Notes under the pieces: generated by a model | Told to the model about the DNA's origin: nothing | The model's database searches: none | What the model saw: the letters and a program-made list of their open reading frames with translations, nothing else | Program-made: the position numbers and the translations under genes | Part shown: one piece after another, positions 55,282 to 64,000 of the stretch | How the letters are laid out: each line of letters begins with the position of its first letter | How positions within the stretch are numbered: the first letter of the stretch is position 1 | Source: Flavobacteriaceae bacterium MAR_2010_188 | Lineage (GTDB): Bacteria > Bacteroidota > Bacteroidia > Flavobacteriales > Flavobacteriaceae | Assembly (NCBI GenBank): GCA_900104375.1 | Contig: LT629302.1 | Location: 1,511,001-1,575,000, forward strand | Direction of reading: 5' to 3' | DNA length: 64,000 bases

Positions 55282-58200
55282 ATGAAAACCTTTTACTCAT
55301 TTTTCGCTACATTTTTACTAACCTTTATGGTATTTTCCCAAGGCTATGAATTAGGCCTGGTTCAACAGTCCGACTACAGTTTTAAGGTGGTTGCCATCCC
55401 TGACTTTACCTCATCTGGAAATACCGATATCTCTGATGTGGGATTTAGCATTTCCTTACCTTCCGGACCCGCCGATGTAATCAATTCATCCGGTCTCTTG
55501 GGTGGTAGAATCTGGACCGTGCAAGAATTCGATGCTGCATTTTTAACAGGTCAGGGTTTGGGCGATGGTACTCTGGATGTATTTCAGTTTAACCTCCCTC
55601 CCGGCCAAACACTATTGGCGCATAATGTGGGGGAGCAAATAGATCTTATAAGTTTTGATGTGAGCAACTCGCCTGTTTCCGGAGAAATTGAACTGCTCTC
55701 AAATTCAAACCCTATTGTTGCAGCTTCAGGTGGGGTGCTTGATGCCTTCTACAATTCAAAAATAGACGGAATCACAACCCAAGATTATTTTACTGCTATC
55801 GCACCTTCCTTGAGCAGTTACAGTTTTGCTCTAGCATCAACAGATTTTGTTGTAAACACCACAGACGATACCGTAGATGATAATCCCGGGGATGGGATTT
55901 GCGCAGATATAAATGGCAATTGTTCTTTACGAGCCGCCCTTGAAGAATCAGCAATAGCGTCAGATTTAAATTTGATTACGTTCAATATACCTGGCACAGG
56001 AGTACAAACAATTTCGCTAACCGCCACATATAATCCCATTTTCAATCCCGTAACTATAGATGCCTCTACACAACCCGGGTACAGCATAAATAATCCTTTA
56101 ATAATAATAGATGGAAACGGCTTTAATTTCGGATTTGCCCTGCTAACTAATTCTTCAGGTAGCACCATAAAAGGTTTGGTGATAGGTAATTTCACTTTGG
56201 ATGCCATTGATACCGAAAGCACCAATAACCATCTCATAGAAGAGAATTTCTTGGGAATAAATGCCGATGGAAGTACGGCCTTCTCAAACGGTAGGGGCCT
56301 TAGCTTAAACAATAGTAGTGGCACTATTGTCCGTAATAATTTGATTTCCGGTAATACTCTAATTGGCTTGATGATTGAAAATGGCTCAAACAACAATTCG
56401 ATAATAGGAAATAAGGTCGGCACAAATGTGGCAGGGACAATGGCCGTTCCCAATAATGACAATATTGTTATTGCCAGTTCTCCCAATAACATAATTGGCG
56501 GTTCGAATGATCCAGATCGAAATATTATCTCTGGAGCTTTGGATTCTAGTGATCAGGGAGAAGGTATAAATATCAATGGGGCTGCTTCTACTGGAAACCA
56601 AGTGATTGGTAACTATATTGGCACCGATATTAATGGCGCAAGTAGTATTCAAAATGCATTTGCGGGTATTCTACTTATTGGTGGTGCCAATGCCAATTCA
56701 ATTTTAAACAATGTCATTGCTGGGAATTATGATGCAACCTTTAATGCCAGAAATGGAGTAGGTATTCAGATTGATGGTGTAGGTACAGATAACAACATTA
56801 TAAAAGGCAACCTTATAGGGCTTAATGCCACAGGAACATCTGCTTTGCCAAATAGAAGTGGTATGGATATCCAAGGAGGACCCAACGGAACGATTATTGG
56901 CGGCAACGGCTCTGGAGATGGCAATATAATTTCTGGTAACAACAATTCCGGAATTGAAATTGGAAATCCTTTTACAGAAAATACAAATAATAACGTTATT
57001 AAAGGTAACCTTATAGGTTTAAATCAAGCTGGTAATTCTGCAATTCCAAATCTCATCGGTATCACGTTAGTTTTTACAAATAATACCACTATTGGAGGGA
57101 CTGATATCGGTAGCAGAAATTTTATTTCAGGAAATACGGATGGCATACGTCTATTTGATTCACCCAATAATACAGTACTTGGAAACTACATTGGATTAAA
57201 ACCTGATGGTTCTGTACAAAGTAATACATCTCGCGGTATATGGATTGATGGATCTAATGCTGCAGGCAATACAATTGGTGGCACAACTTCTGGTAGCCAA
57301 AATATTATTTCTGGAAATGGATCGTATGGAATAGATATTTCAGGAAGTGCCTCTTCAAATACTGTTGCTGGAAATTTTATCGGCACCAATTTAAATGGCA
57401 CAGCTGCCTTGCCAAATGGTACAGGTATCCGTATTTCCAGTGCTAACTCTAATACTATAGGAGGCAATACTGTTAGTGCAAGAAACATAATTTCTGGAAA
57501 TGGCAGCAATGGTATACTTATAAATGGCACTTCTTCAACAAATAACATTTTTGGTAATTACGTCGGAACTAATGCAAGTGGTTCCTCAAGTTTACCTAAT
57601 GCAAATGGTATTACTTTAAGTAGTGGTAATCACCAAACAAACATTGGTGGAACTACAACCAACGAAGGAAACCTCTTTTCTGGAAACAACCAAAGAGGAA
57701 TTTTATTAATCAATTCTGATAATAACAACATTTTAAACAATAAGATTGGCGTTCAAGCTGATGGAATCTCTGCTTTGGGGAATACAAGCGAAGGCATATT
57801 TATGTATAATGCCAGTGATGGAAATACAATTGGTGGTTTAAATTCTGGAGAGGCGAATACAATTGCTTATAACTCAAGGGCGGTACTCATAGCTACAGGA
57901 CCTCCTGGGTCAATTCAATCTATTAACAATAAAGTTTCTGGAAACAACATATTTGCTAATACCAGTTTTGGTATTGATTTAGAAGTGACAGGTATTACGG
58001 CAAACGACCTAAACGATACCGATACTGGCTCTAATAACCTTCAAAACTTTCCTGTAATAGTTGATGATGCCACTTTCGATGGTACTGAAATTACTTTGAC
58101 TTACTCCGTGCCTTCACATCCTGATAATTCTGCTTATCCTTTGCAGATTGAATTTTTTATAGATGATGGAAACCGCCAGGGGAAGGAGTTTTTATTCGTA

Positions 58201-61200
58201 GATGAATATACTGCAACTGAATTTACGAATGGCCCAAATAAGACAATAACGCTTGCCATTCCTGCGGGTAGTTCATTCGTCACTGGAGATAATATTTTAG
58301 CTACTGCTACAGATAAAGTTGGAGACGCTGGTAATACATCAGAGTTTGGAGCATTTGTAACGGTAGTAGATGCATGTACCAATCCAACCACATACTACGT
58401 GGACAGCGATGGTGATGGTTTTGGGGTTGATAATCCAGAAACTAATATAGTAGACTGTACCGATCCAGGTTCAGGCTATTCAACTACTCCAGGAGACAAC
58501 TGTCCGAATTTATCAAATCCTAATCAAGAACCAGATGCCGATTGTGACGGTGTTCCAACAGATATTGATTGTGATGATAGTGATGCTTCAATAACAACAA
58601 CTAATACCAACGATGCCGATTGTGACGGTGTTCCAACAGATGTTGATTGTGATGATAGCGATGCTTCAATAACAACAACTAATGTCAACGACGCCGATTG
58701 TGACGGTGTTCCAACAGATATTGATTGTGATGATAGTGATGCTTCAATAACAACAACTAATGTCAACGACGCCGATTGTGACGGTGTTCCAACAGATATT
58801 GATTGTGATGATAGTGATGCTTCAATAACAACAACTAATACCAACGATGCCGATTGTGATGGTGTTCCAACAGATATTGATTGTGATGATAGTGATGCTT
58901 CAATTACAACAACGAATACGAACGATGCCGATTGTGACGGTGTTCCAACAGATGTTGATTGTGATGATAGCGATGCTTCAATAACAACAACTAATACCAA
59001 CGATGCCGATTGTGATGGTGTTCCAACAGATATTGATTGTGATGATAGTGATGCTTCAATTACAACAACGAATACGAACGATGCCGATTGTGATGGCGTT
59101 CCAACAGGTGAAGACTGTGATGATAGCGATCCTTCAATAACAACAACCAATACGAACGATGCCGATTGTGATGGTGTTCCAACAGATATTGATTGTGATG
59201 ATAGTGATGCTTCAATAACAACAACTAATACCAACGATGCCGATTGTGACGGTGTTCCAACAGATGTTGATTGTGATGATAGTGATGCTTCAATAACAAC
59301 AACTAATGTCAACGACGCCGATTGTGATGGCGTTCCAACAGATGTTGATTGTGATGATAGCGATCCTTCAATAACAACAACCAATACGAACGATGCCGAT
59401 TGTGACGGTGTTCCAACAGATGTTGATTGTGATGATAGCGATGCTTCAATAACAACAACTAATACCAACGATGCCGATTGTGACGGTGTTCCAACAGATG
59501 TTGATTGTGATGATAGCGATGCTTCAATAACAACAACTAATACCAACGATGCCGATTGTGACGGTGTTATCGATTCAGAAGACTGTGGGCCGAACGATGC
59601 AACTAATACGAATTCAAACGTAAACGATGCCGATTGTGATGGCGTTCCAACAGGTGAAGACTGTGATGATAGCGATCCTTCAATTACGACAACCAATACG
59701 AACGATGCCGATTGTGATGGTGTTCCAACAGATATTGATTGTGATGATAGTGATGCTTCAATAACAACAACTAATACCAACGATGCCGATTGTGACGGTG
59801 TTCCAACAGATGTTGATTGTGATGATAGTGATGCTTCAATAACAACAACTAATGTCAACGACGCCGATTGTGATGGCGTTCCAACAGATGTTGATTGTGA
59901 TGATAGCGATCCTTCAATAACAACAACCAATACGAACGATGCCGATTGTGACGGTGTTCCAACAGATGTTGATTGTGATGATAGCGATGCTTCAATAACA
60001 ACAACTAATACCAACGATGCCGATTGTGACGGTGTTCCAACAGATGTTGATTGTGATGATAGCGATGCTTCAATAACAACAACCAATACGAACGATGCCG
60101 ATTGTGATGGTGTTCCAACAGATATTGATTGTGATGATAGTGATGCTTCAATTACAACAACGAATACGAACGATGCCGATTGTGACGGTGTTCCAACAGA
60201 TGTTGATTGTGATGATAGCGATGCTTCAATAACAACAACTAATGTCAACGACGCCGATTGTGACGGTGTTCCAACAGATATTGATTGTGATGATAGTGAT
60301 GCTTCAATAACAACAACTAATGTCAACGACGCCGATTGTGACGGTGTTCCAACAGATATTGATTGTGATGATAGTGATGCTTCAATAACAACAACTAATA
60401 CCAACGATGCCGATTGTGATGGTGTTCCAACAGATATTGATTGTGATGATAGTGATGCTTCAATTACAACAACGAATACGAACGATGCCGATTGTGACGG
60501 TGTTCCAACAGATGTTGATTGTGATGATAGCGATGCTTCAATAACAACAACTAATACCAACGATGCCGATTGTGATGGTGTTCCAACAGATATTGATTGT
60601 GATGATAGTGATGCTTCAATTACAACAACGAATACGAACGATGCCGATTGTGATGGCGTTCCAACAGGTGAAGACTGTGATGATAGCGATCCTTCAATAA
60701 CAACAACCAATACGAACGATGCCGATTGTGATGGTGTTCCAACAGATATTGATTGTGATGATAGTGATGCTTCAATAACAACAACTAATACCAACGATGC
60801 CGATTGTGACGGTGTTCCAACAGATGTTGATTGTGATGATAGTGATGCTTCAATAACAACAACTAATGTCAACGACGCCGATTGTGATGGCGTTCCAACA
60901 GATGTTGATTGTGATGATAGCGATCCTTCAATAACAACAACCAATACGAACGATGCCGATTGTGACGGTGTTCCAACAGATGTTGATTGTGATGATAGCG
61001 ATGCTTCAATAACAACAACTAATACCAACGATGCCGATTGTGACGGTGTTCCAACAGATGTTGATTGTGATGATAATGATGCTTCAATTACGACAACCAA
61101 TACGAACGATGCCGATTGTGATGGCGTTCCAACAGGTGAAGACTGTGATGATAGCGATCCTTCAATTACGACAACCAATACGAACGATGCCGATTGTGAC

Positions 61201-61950
61201 GGTGTTCCAACAGATATTGATTGTGACGACAGTGATAGTTCAATATATCCTGGAGCAGATGATATTCTAGATGATGGAATTGACCAAGATTGTGATGGTC
61301 AAGATGCCACTAGTGAAACTGACTTTTACGGTTGTACCCCAGGGTTCTGGAAAAATACCGAGATATGGTGTGGAGAATATTCACAGCAAATGAATTTCTT
61401 CCAAGTCTTTGGAATAACCAATACCAGAGGATTAGGGAATCTGAATGATTATAGCCTTCAAGATGCCCTGGAAGAACGTGGAGGTGGATATTCAAAATTA
61501 GCTAGACACGCTACTGCAGCCTTATTGAACGCTTGTTCTAATGGAGTAAATTATCCTTATACCATTGAGGAAATTATTGCAATGGTTAGGGATGCTTTCG
61601 AAAACGGACAAAAATTCGATGCCACATACGTAGGAAATCGTTTAGATAAGGCAAATAATCTAGGCTGTCCATTAGATAATTCTAATTCATTTATGGAAAT
61701 CAATGTTTATCCGAATCCTATTAAATCAGACGGTATTTATATTGAATTCCCATTGACCTCAGAGCCGGAAATATATACGATGAGTATTTTTAATTCCTAT
61801 GGCGGATTGCTATTACAAGGGAAAGCTGAAATTTCCGCTCAGAATAATAAATATCAGTGGATGTTTAACCATCAAACCTGGGATGAAGGAATCTATATTC
61901 TCAGGATTGAAACCAAGAAAACGTATTATCAATTTAAACTGATAAAATAA
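55282..61950 (+). CDS. Very large T9SS adhesin: CSLREA, beta-helix, 35 Asp/Cys-rich repeats
   Basis: The 2222-residue protein has a signal peptide (SFFATFLLTFMVFSQ). A domain over residues 20-200 is followed by a CSLREA-type segment (CSLRAALEE from Cys214). A right-handed parallel beta-helix (about 230-920) has repeats such as NNTIGGTT...NIISGN. Residues 1085-1994 are 35 copies of a 26-residue unit, DADCDGVPTDIDCDDSDASI and six more, with two Cys each. The last copy passes into the metal-binding MopE-type motif (DDGIDQDCDGQD). A CTPGFWKN domain and a T9SS sorting domain (VYPNP... to the end) close it. An ATG at 55282 is used instead of TTG at 55276. It is probably a surface-bound, calcium-binding adhesin. 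Confidence 0.92.
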   Translation: MKTFYSFFATFLLTFMVFSQGYELGLVQQSDYSFKVVAIPDFTSSGNTDISDVGFSISLPSGPADVINSSGLLGGRIWTVQEFDAAFLTGQGLGDGTLDVFQFNLPPGQTLLAHNVGEQIDLISFDVSNSPVSGEIELLSNSNPIVAASGGVLDAFYNSKIDGITTQDYFTAIAPSLSSYSFALASTDFVVNTTDDTVDDNPGDGICADINGNCSLRAALEESAIASDLNLITFNIPGTGVQTISLTATYNPIFNPVTIDASTQPGYSINNPLIIIDGNGFNFGFALLTNSSGSTIKGLVIGNFTLDAIDTESTNNHLIEENFLGINADGSTAFSNGRGLSLNNSSGTIVRNNLISGNTLIGLMIENGSNNNSIIGNKVGTNVAGTMAVPNNDNIVIASSPNNIIGGSNDPDRNIISGALDSSDQGEGININGAASTGNQVIGNYIGTDINGASSIQNAFAGILLIGGANANSILNNVIAGNYDATFNARNGVGIQIDGVGTDNNIIKGNLIGLNATGTSALPNRSGMDIQGGPNGTIIGGNGSGDGNIISGNNNSGIEIGNPFTENTNNNVIKGNLIGLNQAGNSAIPNLIGITLVFTNNTTIGGTDIGSRNFISGNTDGIRLFDSPNNTVLGNYIGLKPDGSVQSNTSRGIWIDGSNAAGNTIGGTTSGSQNIISGNGSYGIDISGSASSNTVAGNFIGTNLNGTAALPNGTGIRISSANSNTIGGNTVSARNIISGNGSNGILINGTSSTNNIFGNYVGTNASGSSSLPNANGITLSSGNHQTNIGGTTTNEGNLFSGNNQRGILLINSDNNNILNNKIGVQADGISALGNTSEGIFMYNASDGNTIGGLNSGEANTIAYNSRAVLIATGPPGSIQSINNKVSGNNIFANTSFGIDLEVTGITANDLNDTDTGSNNLQNFPVIVDDATFDGTEITLTYSVPSHPDNSAYPLQIEFFIDDGNRQGKEFLFVDEYTATEFTNGPNKTITLAIPAGSSFVTGDNILATATDKVGDAGNTSEFGAFVTVVDACTNPTTYYVDSDGDGFGVDNPETNIVDCTDPGSGYSTTPGDNCPNLSNPNQEPDADCDGVPTDIDCDDSDASITTTNTNDADCDGVPTDVDCDDSDASITTTNVNDADCDGVPTDIDCDDSDASITTTNVNDADCDGVPTDIDCDDSDASITTTNTNDADCDGVPTDIDCDDSDASITTTNTNDADCDGVPTDVDCDDSDASITTTNTNDADCDGVPTDIDCDDSDASITTTNTNDADCDGVPTGEDCDDSDPSITTTNTNDADCDGVPTDIDCDDSDASITTTNTNDADCDGVPTDVDCDDSDASITTTNVNDADCDGVPTDVDCDDSDPSITTTNTNDADCDGVPTDVDCDDSDASITTTNTNDADCDGVPTDVDCDDSDASITTTNTNDADCDGVIDSEDCGPNDATNTNSNVNDADCDGVPTGEDCDDSDPSITTTNTNDADCDGVPTDIDCDDSDASITTTNTNDADCDGVPTDVDCDDSDASITTTNVNDADCDGVPTDVDCDDSDPSITTTNTNDADCDGVPTDVDCDDSDASITTTNTNDADCDGVPTDVDCDDSDASITTTNTNDADCDGVPTDIDCDDSDASITTTNTNDADCDGVPTDVDCDDSDASITTTNVNDADCDGVPTDIDCDDSDASITTTNVNDADCDGVPTDIDCDDSDASITTTNTNDADCDGVPTDIDCDDSDASITTTNTNDADCDGVPTDVDCDDSDASITTTNTNDADCDGVPTDIDCDDSDASITTTNTNDADCDGVPTGEDCDDSDPSITTTNTNDADCDGVPTDIDCDDSDASITTTNTNDADCDGVPTDVDCDDSDASITTTNVNDADCDGVPTDVDCDDSDPSITTTNTNDADCDGVPTDVDCDDSDASITTTNTNDADCDGVPTDVDCDDNDASITTTNTNDADCDGVPTGEDCDDSDPSITTTNTNDADCDGVPTDIDCDDSDSSIYPGADDILDDGIDQDCDGQDATSETDFYGCTPGFWKNTEIWCGEYSQQMNFFQVFGITNTRGLGNLNDYSLQDALEERGGGYSKLARHATAALLNACSNGVNYPYTIEEIIAMVRDAFENGQKFDATYVGNRLDKANNLGCPLDNSNSFMEINVYPNPIKSDGIYIEFPLTSEPEIYTMSIFNSYGGLLLQGKAEISAQNNKYQWMFNHQTWDEGIYILRIETKKTYYQFKLIK
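58534..61263 (+). repeat. 35 tandem 78-base repeats with higher-order blocks
   Basis: Thirty-five in-register units of exactly 78 bases (26 codons), none with an insertion or deletion. Unit types recur in blocks. Units 1-13 match units 21-33 in variant order (20 units, 1560 bases apart), and units 8-13 match 15-20 (546 bases apart). Base identity between the 1560-spaced blocks is near complete from about 58610 to 59515. Unit 14 (GVIDSEDCGPND) is unique. The array was thus enlarged by block duplication, and copy number could vary or be misassembled. Confidence 0.95.
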
Positions 61951-61961
61951 ATAAAAATATT

Positions 61962-62017
61962 CCTATCTGACCAAGGGCCTTAGTGAAGTGGAGAGGCTAA
62001 GGTCCGGTCAGGCTAGG
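61962..62017. terminator. Nested hairpin after the adhesin gene
   Basis: Three nested pairs, CCTA/TAGG, CTGACC (61967-61972)/GGTCAG (62006-62011) and CCTTAG (61978-61983)/CTAAGG (61997-62002), build a 56-base stem starting 12 bases after the adhesin stop. There is no T tract afterwards, so it may terminate by another route or stabilise the long mRNA. Confidence 0.6.
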
Positions 62018-62181
62018 ATATTAAATACGTTCATAAATATTCTAATGATATGTTCTTATAAATCTAAATCTCTCTAATATCTTAATTATTGCTATTACAA
62101 ATTGAGAAATAATAATGATCACAAATTTGAAAATTTTTAGATTCAAACTAATCTAATAACAAATCAAAAAAAAATTCCAAT

Positions 62182-62523
62182 ATGAACACTCAACCCACAG
62201 ACATACCGACATCAGATGGCAAAACGATAGCAGTTATTGCCTACCTGACAATCTTCGGATTAATCATAGCATTTGTAATGAATAATGACAAACAAAACCA
62301 TTTTGCTAAATATCACACCAAACAGTCTTTAGGTCTTTGTCTAACCGGTTTGGCAATTGGTATAATCGGTTTTATACCAATCCTAGGTTGGATTATTAAT
62401 TTAATGGGGTTTATAACCCTTTTAATTTTATGGATTATTGGCCTGATGAATGCCGTCAATGGAGAGAAAATGCCAGTACCCCTTTTAGGAAAGAAATATG
62501 AAGAGTGGTTAAATAATCTTTAA
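62182..62523 (+). CDS. DUF4870 family membrane protein
   Basis: The 113-residue protein has a short polar N-terminus (MNTQPTDIPTSDGK) and three to four hydrophobic helices: IAVIAYLTIFGLIIAFVM, LCLTGLAIGIIGFIPILGW and ITLLILWIIGLMNAV. It also has HFAKYHTKQSLGL between helices, a hallmark of DUF4870 (also called Tic20-like). The function is unknown. It is 11 bases from the OmpA-type gene and probably cotranscribed. Confidence 0.85.
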   Translation: MNTQPTDIPTSDGKTIAVIAYLTIFGLIIAFVMNNDKQNHFAKYHTKQSLGLCLTGLAIGIIGFIPILGWIINLMGFITLLILWIIGLMNAVNGEKMPVPLLGKKYEEWLNNL

Positions 62524-62534
62524 AACCTAAAACT

Positions 62535-63794
62535 ATGAAAAGATATTTTATAATCAGTATCGCCTTGGCGCTTTTCAGCCTCAACGCCGATGCCCAAATA
62601 TTTAAAAAGATAAAGAAAAGTGCCGAAAGAACCATAGAGCGTAAACTTGAAAAAAAAGTTGGAAAAGAAACCGGAAAGGCCATGGATACCATTTTAGATG
62701 GTAAAGATGAAAAATCATCTAAAACTTCTAATAAAAACAACAATTCAACAATAGAAAAAGAGGATGAAAATAAAGAAAATCCTCAATTTGCAGAACCGCA
62801 AACTACCATCACACAAGCTGTTGTATGGTCTAAATATAATTTTGTTCCTGGAGATAAAATTATATTCGATGACAATCTATCCAATGAGGAAAGTGGTGAG
62901 TTTCCATCAAGATGGGATTTGGTAAAAGGATCGGCTGAAAACGCAAGTCTCAATGGCGATAACATCATCCGGATTGCAAGAACGGGCATTATCACGCCCT
63001 TAATGGACAATAAAGACTATTTGCCAGAAATTTTTACCATAGAATTTGATGCTTATTATGATGCCAACGCGGTTGGATATAAAAATTATAATGTAAGATT
63101 CTGGTCAGGGTCAGGCGGATATAAAAATCCATCCGGCGACACCTTTAAAGCTATTTATATTGCACATGATGGAATCTCATTTGTCAGTTATATAGACAAA
63201 CAATATAGAAGCCTTAAACAGAAAAATGAAACTTTAAAAAATAAATATGGATGGAGGCATATCGCTATGGCTTTCAACAAGCGGTCATTAAAAATATTTA
63301 TCGATGAACAACGTGTTTTAAACCTCCCAAATTTGGGTATGGAGCCCCAACAATTTAGCATAGAGTCCAATTTTCAAGATAACAATTTTATAGGGGGAAT
63401 AAAAAACATAAGAATTGCCGAAGGTGGAAAGGACCTTTACGAACGTGTTATGAACGATGGCAAATTTGTTACTAACGGCATTCTGTTTAATGTCAATAAA
63501 TCTACCATTAAACCAGAATCTATGGGTGTACTTAATGAAGTTGCTAAAATGATGCAAGACCATCAGGACCTTAATTTTAATATCGTTGGCCATACCGATA
63601 GCGATGGTGCTGACGATTATAACAAAAATTTGTCTGCAGAACGAGCAAACTCCGTAAAATCGATATTATTATCTATGGGTATTTCCAGTAACCGCTTTCA
63701 AACCGAAGGAAAAGGCGAAAGCGAACCTGTTGCAGAGAACACTACACCCGAAGGTAAAGCCAATAACCGTAGAGTAGAATTTGTCAAAATTTAA
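62535..63794 (+). CDS. OmpA-family protein with an N-terminal LamG-like region
   Basis: The 419-residue protein has a signal peptide (FIISIALALFSLNADAQ), then a basic coiled-coil-like stretch (KIKKSAERTIERKLEKKVGK). A central beta domain (about residues 100-300, with KIIFDDNLSNEESGEFPSRW) resembles a concanavalin/LamG-like fold. The C-terminal OmpA peptidoglycan-binding domain has LFNVNKSTIKPESMGVLNE, VGHTDSDGADDYNKNLSAERA and GKANNRRVEFVKI. It should link the envelope to peptidoglycan. No outer-membrane barrel was seen. Confidence 0.88.
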   Translation: MKRYFIISIALALFSLNADAQIFKKIKKSAERTIERKLEKKVGKETGKAMDTILDGKDEKSSKTSNKNNNSTIEKEDENKENPQFAEPQTTITQAVVWSKYNFVPGDKIIFDDNLSNEESGEFPSRWDLVKGSAENASLNGDNIIRIARTGIITPLMDNKDYLPEIFTIEFDAYYDANAVGYKNYNVRFWSGSGGYKNPSGDTFKAIYIAHDGISFVSYIDKQYRSLKQKNETLKNKYGWRHIAMAFNKRSLKIFIDEQRVLNLPNLGMEPQQFSIESNFQDNNFIGGIKNIRIAEGGKDLYERVMNDGKFVTNGILFNVNKSTIKPESMGVLNEVAKMMQDHQDLNFNIVGHTDSDGADDYNKNLSAERANSVKSILLSMGISSNRFQTEGKGESEPVAENTTPEGKANNRRVEFVKI

Positions 63795-63924
63795 AAAAAA
63801 CCATAGACTATCAAAAAATCAACAATAGATTAGTAATGGCACTTAGATTAGAATAGGGCTTTTTTTTTGGCTCGGTTGCACAAGGGCAAGAGCAAGTTGT
63901 AATAAAAACTCCAATAAATAAAAA

Positions 63925-64000
63925 ATGGATAAATATAAAAATTTGCACCTATGGATGATAATCCCTATGTTAATTATGCAAATAGGAATTTTTATGAGCT
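63925..64000 (+). CDS. Start of a membrane protein gene (cut by window edge)
   Basis: An ATG at 63925 opens a frame to the window edge (25 codons). It reads MDKYKNLHLWMIIPMLIMQI and five more residues, a polar start followed by a membrane helix. An A-rich stretch precedes the start. The family cannot be named from this fragment. Confidence 0.55.
   Translation, partial: MDKYKNLHLWMIIPMLIMQIGIFMS

Noticed and set aside
55818..56492. A 224-codon minus-strand frame in the adhesin beta-helix region
   Set aside because: It is opposite a well-supported gene, has biased hydrophobic composition and lacks any recognisable motif.
58524..61178. An 884-codon open frame on the minus strand across the repeat array
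   Set aside because: It is a by-product of the 78-base in-frame repeat, whose antisense happens to lack stops. It shows only a low-complexity Ser/Val repeat, while the plus-strand frame has a signal peptide and a T9SS domain.
58534..61263. Repeat array as a CRISPR
   Set aside because: Units are contiguous coding repeats of 78 bases with no unique spacers, and no cas gene is near.
42247..61950. Genomic island or prophage (S74 domains are phage-like)
   Set aside because: No integrase, tRNA border, phage structural or lysis gene was found. The S74 and YadA-type repeats also occur in ordinary Bacteroidota surface proteins.

Overview
The window is chromosomal DNA of a member of the Flavobacteriaceae (Bacteroidota), probably marine and free-living. 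The evidence is low G+C, family-typical gene neighbourhoods (coaE-ybbR, bamD-rpoZ-coaBC-porD-recN, dapF-mltG, trmD-rplS), the Bacteroidota promoter element TAnnTTTG at several starts, very weak ribosome binding sites, type IX secretion (T9SS) sorting domains, a TonB receptor paired with a DUF4249 lipoprotein, a hybrid two-component system (HTCS), a monomeric isocitrate dehydrogenase and a long-form GAPDH. No rRNA, tRNA, CRISPR array, integrase or transposase was seen.

Positions 1-42245 are mostly housekeeping. In order: the start of a sensor kinase, coaE, YbbR, a glycosyltransferase and fabI; the operon bamD-rpoZ-coaBC-porD-recN; dapA with DUF6913; a UshA-type 5'-nucleotidase split over two genes; ligA; cutC; a LOG-family gene broken by one base; prmC; ribD and small metabolic genes; dnaA; a cell-wall group (dapF, acetyltransferase, mltG, DUF2279, SLT-like lysozyme); a DegP-type protease; gap; trmD; rplS; an 800-base gene-poor stretch that looks transcribed; icd; a TonB receptor with its lipoprotein; glycerate kinase; and murQ.

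Positions 42247-63794 are the accessory part. A LytS/LytTR two-component pair is followed by two tandem paralogous lipoproteins with cupredoxin-like Cys/His/Met spacing, then a 1325-residue HTCS regulator. Downstream of it lie two copies of a 10-base palindrome 21 bases apart, a severed T9SS sorting domain, and three tightly spaced secreted-protein genes: a YadA-head/S74-chaperone fibre protein, a protein with dockerin-like repeats, and a 2222-residue T9SS adhesin. The adhesin has a CSLREA segment, a parallel beta-helix and 35 exact-length copies of a 26-residue Asp/Cys-rich repeat. Gene order suggests that the HTCS controls a calcium-dependent surface fibre or adhesion system. This is the best candidate here for an undescribed system, and the link between the genes is inference. 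A DUF4870 protein, an OmpA-type lipid-anchored or periplasmic protein and the start of another membrane protein close the window.

Several starts were moved from the longest open frame because an upstream ATG/TTG extension overlapped a promoter, lacked a signal peptide or ignored an ATGA overlap. Each case is explained in its entry.
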